A stretch of DNA of 64,000 nt from an uncultured Stenotrophomonas sp. (GCA_913775725.1 CAJYNG010000006.1:1-64000), one strand, 5' to 3'. Shown: positions 1 to 8,721, counted from the first letter of the stretch. Numbers and translations: made by a program. The notes: a model not told the origin generated them from the letters alone.

Positions 1-2
1 TG

Positions 3-287
3 CACGGGGCGGGCCGCACCATGCAGGAGATCGTTGGTCAGGTCGGTCGGGTCAACGAGATCATGGCCGAGATCTCGGCCGCGTCACGCGAACAGTCGGC
101 CGGCATCGAGCAGGTCAACCAGACCGTGGTGCAGATGGACGAAACCACCCAGCAGAACGCCGCGCTGGTGGAAGAAGCCAGCGCCGCCGCGCGCGCGATG
201 GAAGAACAGGCCGAGCAGCTGGCAGTGGCGGTCTCGCGCTTCCGTTTGCAGGCCGAACCGGTAGCCGTGGCACGCCGCGCGGCCTGA
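3..287 (+). CDS. Methyl-accepting chemotaxis protein, C-terminal end (partial)
   Basis: This is the last 94 residues of a chemoreceptor whose start lies before the window. The reading frame is open from base 3. The heptad-rich text, including VNEIMAEISAASREQSAGIE and QMDETTQQNAALVEEASAAA, is the conserved helical hairpin return arm of the MCP signalling domain that binds CheA and CheW in the cytoplasm. The tail after it (about 20 residues) ends in RRAA and has no NWETF-like pentapeptide, so there is no visible tether for CheR or CheB. The sensing domain cannot be seen, so the ligand is unknown. A hairpin terminator follows within 25 nt, so this is the last gene of its transcript. Confidence 0.93.
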   Translation, partial: HGAGRTMQEIVGQVGRVNEIMAEISAASREQSAGIEQVNQTVVQMDETTQQNAALVEEASAAARAMEEQAEQLAVAVSRFRLQAEPVAVARRAA

Positions 288-308
288 AACCAGGCACGCG
301 TACATGAA

Positions 309-332
309 GACGCCCGGCCAAGGCCGGGCGTC
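309..332 (+). terminator. Hairpin terminator after the chemoreceptor gene
   Basis: There is an 11-bp perfect GC-rich stem (gacgcccggcc / ggccgggcgtc) with a 2-nt loop, followed by gtcgtttc, a weak T tract. It sits 21 nt after the stop codon. Confidence 0.7.
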
Positions 333-383
333 GTCGTTTCTGCTCATCGGTGCGCCGGAGTCAGGCCCGGTAACCGCAACGGC

Positions 384-770
384 TCAGAACATTCCTTCGA
401 AGGGGTTCCAGCTGGCCTTGCCCTTCACCTGTTCCAGGTAGTAGCTGTAGTTGGTGCTGGAGGCGACCAGGAAGTTCAAAGCGATGAACAGCGCGCGGGC
501 GACGATCTCCGGCAGGAACAGGGTGACGGCGGCCAGCACGATGTTGATGCCGATCACCACCAGCGCCTTGCGCCACATGCCCAGAATGAACAGGTAGATG
601 AAGCCGAAGAAGAAGGCGAAGAAGTTGATGTTGACCTTGAGGCGGTCGCCGAAGGACAGCGCCTTCCAGGCCTGCTTGAAACCCCGCTCCTTGGGCGCGC
701 CATGCTGCTGGAAGAAGTTGAAGCGGAACTGCCACTTCGGGCTGAAGCGGGAGAGGTCGACTGCATTCAT
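384..770 (-). CDS. DUF2628 family small membrane protein
   Basis: This is a 128-residue protein of unknown function. It has a soluble N-terminal stretch of about 45 residues rich in aromatic and basic residues, then two hydrophobic segments (about residues 48-66 and 70-95, containing FIYLFILGMW and the following VVIGINIVLAA), and a short polar tail ending in NPFEGMF. This layout fits DUF2628, a family of small inner-membrane proteins with no assigned role. The ATG at 770 begins MNAVDLSRFSPKW. It is transcribed toward the chemoreceptor gene. The family call rests on the hydrophobic pattern and recalled family features and was not checked by a search. Confidence 0.75.
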   Translation of the reverse strand: MNAVDLSRFSPKWQFRFNFFQQHGAPKERGFKQAWKALSFGDRLKVNINFFAFFFGFIYLFILGMWRKALVVIGINIVLAAVTLFLPEIVARALFIALNFLVASSTNYSYYLEQVKGKASWNPFEGMF

Positions 771-983
771 TGACGATTACGTCCTTGTAGGAAAACGGTT
801 ACATCTTATCGGGCGAGCGGGCTGCGGGGCCACCCTCCTGCGTCAAAAATGTGACGTTTGATCAGTGCGGCGCTGTGGCGGGGCCCGCACCGTCACCCAT
901 CCGCCTTGTTTTTAGGATAGGGTGCGCAGTCCGCTGCCGCCCCAGCTGAACCCGGGCGGCGGCGGGATGTCCATGGAGGTTGC

Positions 984-1154
984 ATGACCACACCTGCTAC
1001 ACCGGAAAACGCACCGGGACCGGTGCTCCTGCCGACACCTGAAGTGGTGCAGGCACAACAGCTGCTCGCACGCCAGCAACTGGCGGTGGCGATGGACCGT
1101 GCACGCACGGCCGCTACGCAGAACGCGGCCGCGGCCGCGCTGGAAAGCGAGTAA
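984..1154 (+). CDS. Small hypothetical protein, 56 residues
   Basis: An ATG at 984 is preceded by a good ribosome site (ggagg at 975-979) and opens a 56-residue frame. The first 20 residues are rich in proline and threonine (MTTPATPENAPGPVLLPTPE). The rest is a strongly helical, Ala/Gln/Arg-rich segment ending LESE. There is no signal peptide or membrane segment. The upstream 210 nt contain an AT-rich stretch (gtttttaggatag, around 907) that could be a promoter. A perfect 12-bp hairpin closes the unit 15 nt after the stop. The function is not recognised. The ribosome site, the terminator and the GC-biased third positions support it as a real gene. Confidence 0.5.
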   Translation: MTTPATPENAPGPVLLPTPEVVQAQQLLARQQLAVAMDRARTAATQNAAAAALESE

Positions 1155-1168
1155 TCCGCAACACCGCC

Positions 1169-1197
1169 GATCGCGCTGGCCTGTCGCCAGCGCGATC
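1169..1197. terminator. Perfect hairpin between convergent genes
   Basis: A 12-bp perfect inverted repeat (gatcgcgctggc / gccagcgcgatc) with loop ctgtc lies between the small gene (+) and the TonB receptor gene (-). It has no T tract on either side. It is probably a bidirectional terminator or an RNA-end stabiliser. Confidence 0.5.
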
Positions 1198-1214
1198 GCG
1201 GCGCGCGCCGCCGG

Positions 1215-3260
1215 TCAGAACCGTGCGGTCATGCTCAGGAAGTAGCTGCGCCCGGCCACGAAGTAGTCGGTGGAGCCTTCTGCATACAGCTTCTTGTCGA
1301 CCAGATTGCTGACGCCGCCGCGCAGGGTCAGCACCTCGTTGACGTTCCATGCCGCGGTCAGGTCATACAGGGTGTAGGCCTTGAGGAAGGTTGTGGCGGT
1401 GCCGGTCTGCTTGCCGGTGTACTGCGCCGACAGGCTGCTGGAAAACACCGCGTTGGGCGTCCAGTCCAGCGACGAGTAGCCGGAGAATTCCGGCGTATCG
1501 ATCAGGTTCCTGCCGGTGGTCAGGTTCTTGGCCTCCTTCATCCAGGTGGCCGAAGTGCGCCAGCGCCAGTGCTCACCGAAGCGGAAGTTGAGGTTGCCTT
1601 CCATGCCGCTGGTACGGGCGCGCTGCACGTTGCTCATGCGCGTCCACCAGATGCCGTTGAACCGGCCCAGCGGCGCGTACTCGATCTTGTTCCTGAAGTC
1701 GGTGTGGAAATAGGTCAGGCCCGCATCGACGAAGTCGTTGTCGAAGCTGATGCCGATCTCGCGGTTGGTGCTGGTTTCCGGATCCAGATCCGGGTTGCCG
1801 GCCATGTAGCAGCCACCGCGGGTATAGCCCAACGGGATCAGCGAGGTGCAGCCGCGGCCGCCGGACTGGGTGGCGGCGGTGGCAGAATTCTCGGTCAGGC
1901 TGGGCGCGCGGAAGCCTTTGGAAACGCCACCTCGGATCGTCCACTGCTCGGCCGGATGCCAGACCAGGTAGGCACGCGGGCTGACGTGGCCGCCGAACTT
2001 CTCGTGGTGGTCCAGGCGTGCGCCCAGAGTCAGCGCCAGGGTGCGGTGCAGCTTCAGCTCGTCCTCGACGAACAGCGCCCAGGTATCGACCTCCAGGTCC
2101 GAGCCACTGACCGCGTTGCCGGCATAGTCGATCGGCGCGCGGCCGATGGTGTCGGTGTTGGTCAGCTCCTGACGCTTCCACTGGCCGCCCACGGCGAACT
2201 GGTGTTCAACGCCGAGGGTGAACGGCGTGGTCAGGCTGCCTTCGATGATCGTATCGGTGGCTTCGGAGCGGCCGGTGGCACCGATGTCGTTCTTGTATTC
2301 GGTCCAGTACGCACTGATCTTCGAGTTGCCGAAGCTCCACTTGCCATCGTGGTTGAGTGACAGCGAGCTGCGCTTGAGTTCGCTGGCACCCCAGGCGCCT
2401 TCGTCCTGCTTCTCCAGCGACGCGTCGATGAAGGACTGCTGCACGCCGTGGCCCGCTTCCAGCGACAGTTCCTGCGCATCGCTGAGCTTCCACTGCAGCA
2501 GCGCGTCGACATTGCGGTCCTTCTCGCCGGCGTAGGCATTGCCATAGACACCGCCGTTGGAGCGGTCCGAGTCGCGGCGCATGCTGCTGGCGCCGATGCG
2601 CAGGCCGAAGCGCTCGCCGAGCGGGCCGGAGAACGTCGCGCCGATCTGCTGGGTATCCCCGCGCTTGCCATCACCCGGGCGGGTGTAGCTGTGGGTGGCA
2701 CTGCCGTTCCATTCGTCGCCGATGCGACGGGTGATGATGTTGATCACACCGCCCATGGCGTCGGAACCATACAGCGACGACATCGGGCCACGCACCACTT
2801 CGATGCGCTCGATCTGGTCGGGCGAGATCCAGTTCAGGTCCTGGCGGCCGAGGTCGGGGCGGTAGTTGGTGGAGGCTGAACTGCCCATGCGCTTGCCGTC
2901 CACCAGCACCAGCGTGTAGTTGGAGGGCATGCCGCGCAGCTTGATCTTGGACTGTTCGCCCGCTGCGCTGAGGCCACCGGTCACGCCCGGCACGCGGCTG
3001 AGCAGGGTGGCCAGGTCGTGCACCGGCTGGCGCTCGATGTCCTCGCGGCTGATCACGCTGATGCTGGCCGGCGCATCCTTGATCCATTGCTGGTTGCCCG
3101 AGGCGGTGACCACCACGGTATCCAGATCCTTGGTGGAGGCATCGGCGCTGGCCTCAGCGGCGGCCAGGCCGGGCAGGGCCAGCAGGCAGGCGGTGGCCAG
3201 GGCAGTGGCCAGGCGGGTACGCGGCAGGCGCGCGGAACGGGAACGGGACGGCAGGGACAT
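1215..3260 (-). CDS. TonB-dependent outer-membrane receptor (FepA/CirA type)
   Basis: This is a 681-residue TonB-dependent receptor. The start MSLPSRSRSARLPRTR at 3260 gives a classic signal peptide (basic n-region, hydrophobic core, cleavage after GLAAA). An in-frame ATG lies four codons upstream. After cleavage a TonB-box-like DLDTVVVTAS is followed by the plug domain (about residues 50-160, with IERIEVVRGPMSSLYG and GGVINIITRR). The 22-strand barrel comes next and ends in the usual aromatic strand (SYFLSMTARF). The GNPDLDPETSTNREIG motif is typical of catecholate-siderophore and colicin-I receptors, so iron-siderophore uptake is likely, but the substrate cannot be fixed. A Fur-box-like sequence lies upstream (3413-3431). 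The gene is divergent from opgH. Confidence 0.93.
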   Translation of the reverse strand: MSLPSRSRSARLPRTRLATALATACLLALPGLAAAEASADASTKDLDTVVVTASGNQQWIKDAPASISVISREDIERQPVHDLATLLSRVPGVTGGLSAAGEQSKIKLRGMPSNYTLVLVDGKRMGSSASTNYRPDLGRQDLNWISPDQIERIEVVRGPMSSLYGSDAMGGVINIITRRIGDEWNGSATHSYTRPGDGKRGDTQQIGATFSGPLGERFGLRIGASSMRRDSDRSNGGVYGNAYAGEKDRNVDALLQWKLSDAQELSLEAGHGVQQSFIDASLEKQDEGAWGASELKRSSLSLNHDGKWSFGNSKISAYWTEYKNDIGATGRSEATDTIIEGSLTTPFTLGVEHQFAVGGQWKRQELTNTDTIGRAPIDYAGNAVSGSDLEVDTWALFVEDELKLHRTLALTLGARLDHHEKFGGHVSPRAYLVWHPAEQWTIRGGVSKGFRAPSLTENSATAATQSGGRGCTSLIPLGYTRGGCYMAGNPDLDPETSTNREIGISFDNDFVDAGLTYFHTDFRNKIEYAPLGRFNGIWWTRMSNVQRARTSGMEGNLNFRFGEHWRWRTSATWMKEAKNLTTGRNLIDTPEFSGYSSLDWTPNAVFSSSLSAQYTGKQTGTATTFLKAYTLYDLTAAWNVNEVLTLRGGVSNLVDKKLYAEGSTDYFVAGRSYFLSMTARF

Positions 3261-3751
3261 GACGGCTTCCATGGGAGAAAGTAGGGACCCGGTGGAAGCA
3301 GCAGGCGCAGCGGACAGCAGGCAGCCCCTTCCATGGGTCGTCGGCGCGCGGTGTGGGCCGGCGCAGCTGGGTGGGTCTGTGCCGTGCGGAAGACGGCGAC
3401 CTGCCTGGTTAATGAAATGATAACCGTTCGCGTTTGTTACGATCCAGTACCCCCGGTGACAAAGTGACAGCCTCCGCCGCCGCCGCGGCACGCCTGCTGT
3501 TTGCTGAATGGGGACAAATGCCGGCGTAGACCTTCGCACGCGGCTTACATCCGGCGCCCTAGACTGAGCCGCATTTTCGATTCCGCCCCGTTGGAGATCG
3601 TGTGGGTTCCGGTAGTGACAGACATCGACTGTGTGGCCAAGCGCCGGCACAGCCAGGACAAGTGCGGGCGCCGGGAAGGCGCGCCGGGAACCTTCGTGCA
3701 TGCAGCCCGGCCGGGATGGCCGGCCGTGCCGACCGTGGGGAGTAAGCGCTG
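3261..3751. other. Intergenic region between the TonB receptor and opgH
   Basis: This is a 491-bp divergent promoter region. The half near the receptor holds an AT-rich segment around 3409-3440 with a Fur-box-like site. The half near opgH has no clear gene or repeat. The ribosome site of opgH (ggggag, 3737-3742) closes it. I see no convincing small open frame or structured RNA. Confidence 0.6.
3413..3431 (-). promoter_or_regulatory. Possible Fur box upstream of the TonB receptor
   Basis: The 13-bp core aatgataaccgtt (3416-3428) matches 11 of 13 positions of the Fur-box core AATGATAATCATT. The flanks match poorly. It lies about 150 bp upstream of the receptor start in the only AT-rich part of the region. 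It is plausible for an iron-regulated receptor but weak as a motif. Confidence 0.4.
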
Positions 3752-5677
3752 ATGGGGGGGCAAACCATCCACGCAGACGCTGAGGCACCCGGGCTCGACG
3801 CCGGCTGGGCGCTGCTGCCGGCCGAATCGCCGCTGCAGATGCCCGAGCAGACCCTGCGCGCAGGCGAACTGAAGGTCCGCCGTCACCGCACCTCGCCGCG
3901 ACTGATCGGCCTGCGCCGGTTATATATCTTCGGCGGCACGCTGGCGATGACCGCCATCGCCACCCGGATGATGTGGCGGGTGCTGTCGGCCAATGGCATC
4001 AGCGTGCTCGAAGCCTGCCTGCTGGTCCTGTTTGTCGGCCTGTTCGCCTGGATCGCGCTGTCTTTCGCCAGCGCCCTGGCCGGCTTCCTGACCGCTGTGT
4101 TCGATCGTGGCTACCGCCTCGGCATCGATCCGGACAAGCCGCTGCCGACTGTGCACAGCCGCACCGCGCTGCTGATGCCGACCTACAACGAAGACCCACG
4201 CCGCCTGTTGGCCGGCCTGCAGGCCATCTACGAATCAGTGGCCGCCACCGGCCAGTTGGAGCGCTTCGACTTCTTCGTGCTCAGCGACACCCGCCGTGAG
4301 GACATCGCGCGCGCCGAGGAACAGGTGTTCGCCGAGCTGCGCGATCGCGTGCCGGACGGCCGGGTGCGGCTGTTCTATCGCCGCCGTGGCGACAACAGCG
4401 GGCGCAAGGCCGGCAACATCGCCGACTGGGTACGCCGCTTCGGTGGGGCCTACCCGCAGATGCTGATCCTCGACGCCGACAGCCTGATGACCGGCGACAG
4501 CATCGTGCGCCTGGTGGCCGGCATGGAACACAACGCCGATGTCGGCCTGATCCAGACGCTGCCGTCGGTGATCGGCGGGCGCACCCTGTTCGCCCGCATG
4601 CAGCAGTTTGGCGGCCGCGTGTACGGGCCGGTGATCGCCCGCGGCGTGGCCTGGTGGCATGGCGCCGAGAGCAACTACTGGGGCCACAACGCCATCATCC
4701 GTACCCGCGCCTTCGCCGACCACGCCGGCCTGCCGGCGCTGCCGGGGCGCAAGCCGTTCGGCGGCCACGTACTCAGCCATGATTTCGTTGAAGCGGCACT
4801 GATGCGCCGTGGCGGCTGGGCCGCGCACATGGTGCCGTACCTGGGCGGCAGCTACGAGGAAGGGCCGCCGACCCTGACCGATCTGCTGGTGCGCGATCGC
4901 CGCTGGTGCCAGGGCAACCTGCAGCATGGCAAGGTGGTCGGCAGCCGTGGCCTGCACTGGATCAGCCGCACCCACATGCTGATTGGCATTGGTCATTACT
5001 TCACCGCGCCGATGTGGGCGATGCTGATGTTGATCGGCATCGCCATCCCGCTGTTCCAGGAAGGCATCGATTTCAATGCCCTGCTGCACCTGTCGCCGAG
5101 CGTGTACTGGCGCGCCCAGGACGAGGAGCAGGTGGTGCGCCTGTTCGCGGCGACCATGGCGGTGCTGCTGCTGCCCAAGGTGCTGGGCTACCTGGCGATG
5201 CTGCTGGACCCGGTCGACCGCCGCGGCTGCGGTGGTGCGATCCGCGCGTTCGTCTCGATGCTGGTGGAAACCGTACTGGCCGCGCTGATGGCGCCGGTGG
5301 TGATGTACGTACAGTCACGCGGCGTCGCCGAAGTGCTGTCCGGGCGCGACTCGGGCTGGGACGCGCAGCAGCGTGACGACGGTGGCATCTCGTGGTTGAC
5401 GCTGATCCGCGGCTATGGCGGTCTGGGTGTATTCGGTGCCTTCATGGGTATGCTGGCCTGGGCGGTATCGCCGTCGCTGGCCGCGTGGATGGCACCGGTG
5501 GTGATCGGCATGGTGCTGGCGGTGCCGGTGGTGGCGCTGACCTCCTCGCGTGGCCCGGGTGCCTTCCTGCACCGTCTTGGCCTGCTCGATATCCCCGAGG
5601 AGAACATTCCGCCGCCGGTGCTGGTGCGTGCGGCACAACTGCGCCGGGAAGCCGCCGAGCAACCGCCGCTGTACTGA
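3752..5677 (+). CDS. opgH: Glucans biosynthesis glucosyltransferase H (HrpM-like)
   Basis: This is an inner-membrane family 2 glycosyltransferase that polymerises glucose from UDP-glucose into osmoregulated periplasmic glucans. The 641 residues are shorter than the E. coli protein (about 847) but match the Xanthomonas HrpM length. Two membrane segments lie near residues 50-115. The cytosolic GT2 domain carries LMPTYNED, the metal-binding DADS (LILDADSLM) and the RRWCQGN (QxxRW-type) motif. At least four more membrane helices follow. The ribosome site ggggag is 9 nt before the ATG. No opgG or opgD partner is next to it, so the periplasmic branching partner must be encoded elsewhere. Confidence 0.93.
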   Translation: MGGQTIHADAEAPGLDAGWALLPAESPLQMPEQTLRAGELKVRRHRTSPRLIGLRRLYIFGGTLAMTAIATRMMWRVLSANGISVLEACLLVLFVGLFAWIALSFASALAGFLTAVFDRGYRLGIDPDKPLPTVHSRTALLMPTYNEDPRRLLAGLQAIYESVAATGQLERFDFFVLSDTRREDIARAEEQVFAELRDRVPDGRVRLFYRRRGDNSGRKAGNIADWVRRFGGAYPQMLILDADSLMTGDSIVRLVAGMEHNADVGLIQTLPSVIGGRTLFARMQQFGGRVYGPVIARGVAWWHGAESNYWGHNAIIRTRAFADHAGLPALPGRKPFGGHVLSHDFVEAALMRRGGWAAHMVPYLGGSYEEGPPTLTDLLVRDRRWCQGNLQHGKVVGSRGLHWISRTHMLIGIGHYFTAPMWAMLMLIGIAIPLFQEGIDFNALLHLSPSVYWRAQDEEQVVRLFAATMAVLLLPKVLGYLAMLLDPVDRRGCGGAIRAFVSMLVETVLAALMAPVVMYVQSRGVAEVLSGRDSGWDAQQRDDGGISWLTLIRGYGGLGVFGAFMGMLAWAVSPSLAAWMAPVVIGMVLAVPVVALTSSRGPGAFLHRLGLLDIPEENIPPPVLVRAAQLRREAAEQPPLY

Positions 5678-5694
5678 TCCCCCTGCGCCAGCGG

Positions 5695-5700
5695 CATAAT
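5695..5700 (+). promoter_or_regulatory. Candidate -10 element of the carboxylesterase gene
   Basis: The hexamer cataat lies 27 nt before the ATG at 5728, directly after opgH. No convincing -35 was identified. Confidence 0.35.
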
Positions 5701-5727
5701 GCGGCTCGAACTTGAAGGAGCCGCATC

Positions 5728-6387
5728 ATGCTGCAAACGGTGGAACAGGAAACCGGCGCCTCGCCGCAGTGGTCGGTGATCTGGCTGCACGGCCTCGGTG
5801 CGGATGGCCATGACTTCGCGCCGATCGTGCCGGAACTGGTGCGCCCGCACTGGCCGGCGCTGCGCTTCGTGTTCCCGCATGCACCGGTGCGGCCGATCAC
5901 GATCAACAACGGCGTGCCGATGCGTGGCTGGTACGACATCGTCGGCATGGATTTCCGTTCGCGCGCCGACATGGCCGGCGTGCAGGAATCGGTGGTGCAG
6001 CTGGACGCGCTGATCGCGCGCGAGATCGAGCGTGGCATCGCACCGGAAAGGATCTTCCTGGCAGGCTTTTCGCAGGGCGGCGCGATCATCCTGACCGCCG
6101 CGCTGTCGCGCACAGCGCCGTTGGCTGGCCTGATCGCGCTGTCCACCTACCTGCCCGAAGCTGAAAGTGCCAAGCGCATTGACGGTGCGGTGCAGGTGCC
6201 GGTGTTCATGGCCCATGGCAGCAGCGATCCGGTGATTCCGCAGGCGGTGGCCGTACACAGCGCGCAGGCATTGCAGGCGCAGGGCCTGGAAGTGGAATGG
6301 CACAGCTACCCGATGGCCCACCAGGTCTGCGCCGAAGAGATCCAGGCGCTGGGTGACTGGCTGCAGGAACGGCTGGGCGCGGCCTGA
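5728..6387 (+). CDS. Carboxylesterase / phospholipase family alpha/beta hydrolase
   Basis: This is a 219-residue cytosolic serine hydrolase of the carboxylesterase type (abhydrolase_2, like Pseudomonas EstB and human acyl-protein thioesterase). It hydrolyses short-chain esters in that family. The oxyanion-hole motif HGLGADGHDF is at about residue 21. The nucleophile is Ser115 in GFSQGG, with Asp167 (SSDPVIP) and His198 (MAHQVC) completing the triad. There is no signal peptide. A good ribosome site (gaagga) precedes the ATG. The two-component pair follows with only 3 nt between, so they may share a transcript, though the esterase has no obvious link to signalling. Confidence 0.9.
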   Translation: MLQTVEQETGASPQWSVIWLHGLGADGHDFAPIVPELVRPHWPALRFVFPHAPVRPITINNGVPMRGWYDIVGMDFRSRADMAGVQESVVQLDALIAREIERGIAPERIFLAGFSQGGAIILTAALSRTAPLAGLIALSTYLPEAESAKRIDGAVQVPVFMAHGSSDPVIPQAVAVHSAQALQAQGLEVEWHSYPMAHQVCAEEIQALGDWLQERLGAA

Positions 6388-6390
6388 GCC

Positions 6391-7434
6391 ATGCCCCCGG
6401 CCAGCACGCCGCCATGGATGCCGGAACTGTGTCGCCTGCCGCGGCTGGCGGCGATGCTCGGCCTGGCCGAGCTGGTGGTGGTAGTGCTGGCGCTGGCGCC
6501 CGACGGTAGCCGTCACTGGACCTTTGGCGAACTGTTGTCGGCCAGTGGTTTCGCGTTGTGGCTTGCGCTGGCGGTGACCGCCAGCCTGTGCCTGCTGCGG
6601 CAGGCGCTGTCGAGGCTGCCGCAGGTGCTGGGGGCTGTCGCGGCCATCGCACTGGCGACGCTGATCGCGGTGGTCTGCGCGGGCATCGTGCATGCGCTGT
6701 ATGCAGTACTGGGGGACAACTTCGCCCGCGGCATCAGCTTCTGGCGCTTCACGCTGGGTAGCGCCGCGACGACGGCGCTGATCACCGCGCTGGCCCTGCG
6801 CTACTTCTACGTGAGTGACCGCTGGGCTGCGCAGGTGCAGGCCAATGCCCGTGCCCAGGCTGACGCGTTGCAGGCGCGGATCCGTCCGCATTTCCTGTTC
6901 AACAGCATGAACCTGATCGCCAGCCTGCTGCATCGCGATCCGGCGGTAGCCGAACGTGCGGTGCTCGATCTGTCCGATCTGTTCCGTGCCGCGCTGGGTG
7001 CAGGCGAGGGCGATTCCACCCTGCGCGACGAATGCGAGCTGGCCGAGCGCTACCTGTCGATCGAATCGCTGCGCCTGGGCGAGCGCCTGCAGGTGCGCTG
7101 GCGGCGCGACGAGCCGCTGCCGTGGGACCTGCCATTGCCGAGGCTGGTGCTGCAGCCGCTGGTGGAGAACGCCGTGCTGCACGGCATCTCGCGACTGCCC
7201 GAAGGCGGCACCATTGAATTGCAGCTGGTGCGTGAGGGCAACGAGCTGCAGATCCGCGTACGTAATCCTGCGCCCGATCCACAGGCCCCGGGGCTGGCCC
7301 TGGCGCGCGGTGCCGGCCATGCCCAGCACAGCATCGGCCATCGGCTGGCCTGGCGCTTTGGCAGCGCCGCACGGATGACGGCTGGCTGGAGCGAGGGCTA
7401 CTATGCCTGCCAGGTGACAGTGCCGATCCAGTGA
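6391..7434 (+). CDS. algZ: LytS/AlgZ-type membrane sensor histidine kinase
   Basis: This is a 347-residue kinase of the short LytS/AlgZ class. About four hydrophobic segments fill residues 20-140. A short linker leads to the His_kinase domain with the phosphoacceptor His167 in RIRPHFLFNSMNLI. The catalytic region has VLQPLVENAVLHGI as its N box, but the usual G box is loosely conserved (GHAQHSIGHRLAWRF). It starts 3 nt after the esterase stop and is 10 nt before the response regulator. In Pseudomonas, AlgZ (FimS) and AlgR control alginate and type IV pili, and the same order next to hemC is seen here. The symbol is inferred from architecture and order. Confidence 0.85.
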   Translation: MPPASTPPWMPELCRLPRLAAMLGLAELVVVVLALAPDGSRHWTFGELLSASGFALWLALAVTASLCLLRQALSRLPQVLGAVAAIALATLIAVVCAGIVHALYAVLGDNFARGISFWRFTLGSAATTALITALALRYFYVSDRWAAQVQANARAQADALQARIRPHFLFNSMNLIASLLHRDPAVAERAVLDLSDLFRAALGAGEGDSTLRDECELAERYLSIESLRLGERLQVRWRRDEPLPWDLPLPRLVLQPLVENAVLHGISRLPEGGTIELQLVREGNELQIRVRNPAPDPQAPGLALARGAGHAQHSIGHRLAWRFGSAARMTAGWSEGYYACQVTVPIQ

Positions 7435-7444
7435 GGGAACGATC

Positions 7445-8176
7445 GTGAGGGTAGTCATCGCCGATGACGAACCGCTGGCGCGTGAGCGCCTGCGCAGCCT
7501 GTTGGCCGCGCAGGACGGCGTGGATGTGGTGGCCGAGGCCGGCAACGGCGAACAGGCCCTGCACGCGTGCGCGGAGCTGCAGCCGGACCTGGTCCTGCTG
7601 GATATCGCCATGCCCGGGCTGGATGGCCTGGAAGCCGCCCGCCATCTGGCCAGCTTCGAGCCGCGCCCGGCGGTGGTGTTCTGCACGGCCTACGACGCGC
7701 ATGCACTGTCGGCGTTCGAGGCCGCAGCGATCGACTACCTGATGAAGCCGGTGCGCGCCGAACGCCTGGCAGCGGCGATTGCGCGTGCACGCACGTTCCT
7801 GGCTGGCCGCGACGGCCAGCCGCAGGAACACAGCGGGCAGCAGGCCCGCAGCATGCTGTGCGCGCGCCTGCGTGGCAGCCTGCGCCTGATTCCGCTGGAC
7901 GACATCCACTACCTGCAGGCCGAAGAGAAGTACGTGGTGGTGCACCACGCACGCGGCGAAGACCTGATCGAGGAGTCGCTGAAGTCGCTGGAGGAAGAGT
8001 TCGCCAGCCGCTTCATCCGCATCCATCGCAACTGCCTGGTGGCACGCCATGAGCTGGTGGAGCTGCGTCGAGGCACAGGCGGTCAGGTGCAGGCGATGCT
8101 GCGCCATGGCAAGCAGCCGCTGGAAGTCAGCCGCCGCTGCGTGGCGACGCTGAAGCAGGAACTGCGGCATCTGTGA
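7445..8176 (+). CDS. algR: LytTR response regulator, AlgR-like
   Basis: This is a 243-residue response regulator that begins at a GTG with a gaggga ribosome site overlapping the end of the kinase gene. The receiver domain (residues 1-120) has the acidic pocket ADDEP at 6-10 and the phosphoacceptor Asp53 (LLDIAMPG). It ends with the DYLMKPV switch motif. A linker of about 20 residues leads to a LytTR DNA-binding domain (about 140-240, IHYLQAEEKYVVVH and RIHRNCLVA). It is the cognate partner of the preceding kinase and probably controls surface or biofilm functions as AlgR does in Pseudomonas. The targets are not visible here. Confidence 0.9.
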   Translation: MRVVIADDEPLARERLRSLLAAQDGVDVVAEAGNGEQALHACAELQPDLVLLDIAMPGLDGLEAARHLASFEPRPAVVFCTAYDAHALSAFEAAAIDYLMKPVRAERLAAAIARARTFLAGRDGQPQEHSGQQARSMLCARLRGSLRLIPLDDIHYLQAEEKYVVVHHARGEDLIEESLKSLEEEFASRFIRIHRNCLVARHELVELRRGTGGQVQAMLRHGKQPLEVSRRCVATLKQELRHL

Positions 8177-8300
8177 GTGTTCCGCGCGGCCTGCGGCCGC
8201 GACTGCTTACGAGCAACGTCTGAAGCAACGGCAACTGCAACAGCGGGTCATGGCTCGGTGTTTCTACGTACTGGGTCGGGCCGGGATGAGGGCGCGAGAC

Positions 8301-8611
8301 ACGCCGTAAACCCATCCATGGGGGCTCGATGGCGCCATTCATGGCGCCAACGGTCCCGCGCCCCACCCCGGCCCAACCCTCTCGTTGTCCATCGCGTCGG
8401 ACAGCAAAGGCATTGTTGTTATCGGAGTGGAGAAATGTAGAGTCGAGCCATGCTCGACTCAGAGCGAAGCGACCCGCTGTTGCTCTGCTTTTCTTTTGAT
8501 CTTCCGTGGCTGGCGCACACGGAAACTGTCAAAGGCCGGGGCGGTGGGGTCAGGCGGGGTGTCCGCGGCATGGATGCCGCGGCCAAGCCCTCATGGATGG
8601 GTTCACGGCGT
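8301..8611. repeat. Inverted repeat pair (8301-8326 and 8586-8611)
   Basis: The arm at 8301-8326 (acgccgtaaacccatccatg then ggggct) is the reverse complement of the arm at 8586-8611, with 24 of 26 bases matching. The second arm lies inside the 104-bp hairpin element. The two look like oppositely oriented copies of part of one intergenic element. Confidence 0.65.
8437..8460 (+). repeat. Single GTAG-type (SMAG-like) REP
   Basis: GTAG at 8437-8440 is followed by an 8-bp stem gagtcgag / ctcgactc with loop ccatg. It has the form of the S. maltophilia GTAG repeats. Confidence 0.8.
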
Positions 8612-8637
8612 CCCCGCATGACCCCGCCGCCCCGGCC
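8534..8637. repeat. 104-bp hairpin element upstream of hemC
   Basis: The outer arms at 8534-8552 and 8619-8637 are 19 bp long and pair with one mismatch. Nested inside are further inverted words (ccgcggcatggatgccgcgg, 8563-8582). It resembles a non-coding palindromic mobile element and is not a gene. One of its inner words recurs inverted at 8301. Confidence 0.6.
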
Positions 8638-8709
8638 AAGCACGGCTTCTGCTTTGATAGCCCCAGCCACGAGGGGCTCCGCCGTTGGCCGTATCCACGC
8701 CGAAGGCGC

Positions 8710-8715
8710 GATAAT
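8710..8715 (+). promoter_or_regulatory. -10 element of hemC, implies a leaderless start
   Basis: The hexamer gataat ends 6 nt before the hemC ATG, which would place transcription initiation at or next to the A of the start codon. There is no recognisable ribosome site between them. Confidence 0.5.
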
Positions 8716-8721
8716 GACCGG

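Larger units (their letters stand above)
8177..8721. other. Repeat-filled gap between algR and hemC
   Basis: This 545-bp gap has no credible gene. It holds a 7-bp hairpin just after algR (8185-8201), an arm of a 26-bp inverted repeat at 8301-8326 whose partner is at 8586-8611, a GTAG hairpin at 8437-8460, and a 104-bp hairpin element at 8534-8637. A -10-like gataat sits right before hemC. The two open frames that can be drawn here are low-complexity readings of the repeats. Confidence 0.65.

Noticed and set aside
3261-3788. N-terminal extension of the TonB receptor to 3788
   Set aside because: The extension has no signal sequence; the start at 3260 gives a standard signal peptide and the upstream part covers the likely promoter.
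5413-7686. Very long minus-strand open frame (757 residues) opposite the esterase and kinase genes
   Set aside because: It is an antisense shadow of high-GC coding sequence; the product is low in complexity, with His/Gln/Arg-rich runs, and the plus strand carries well supported genes.
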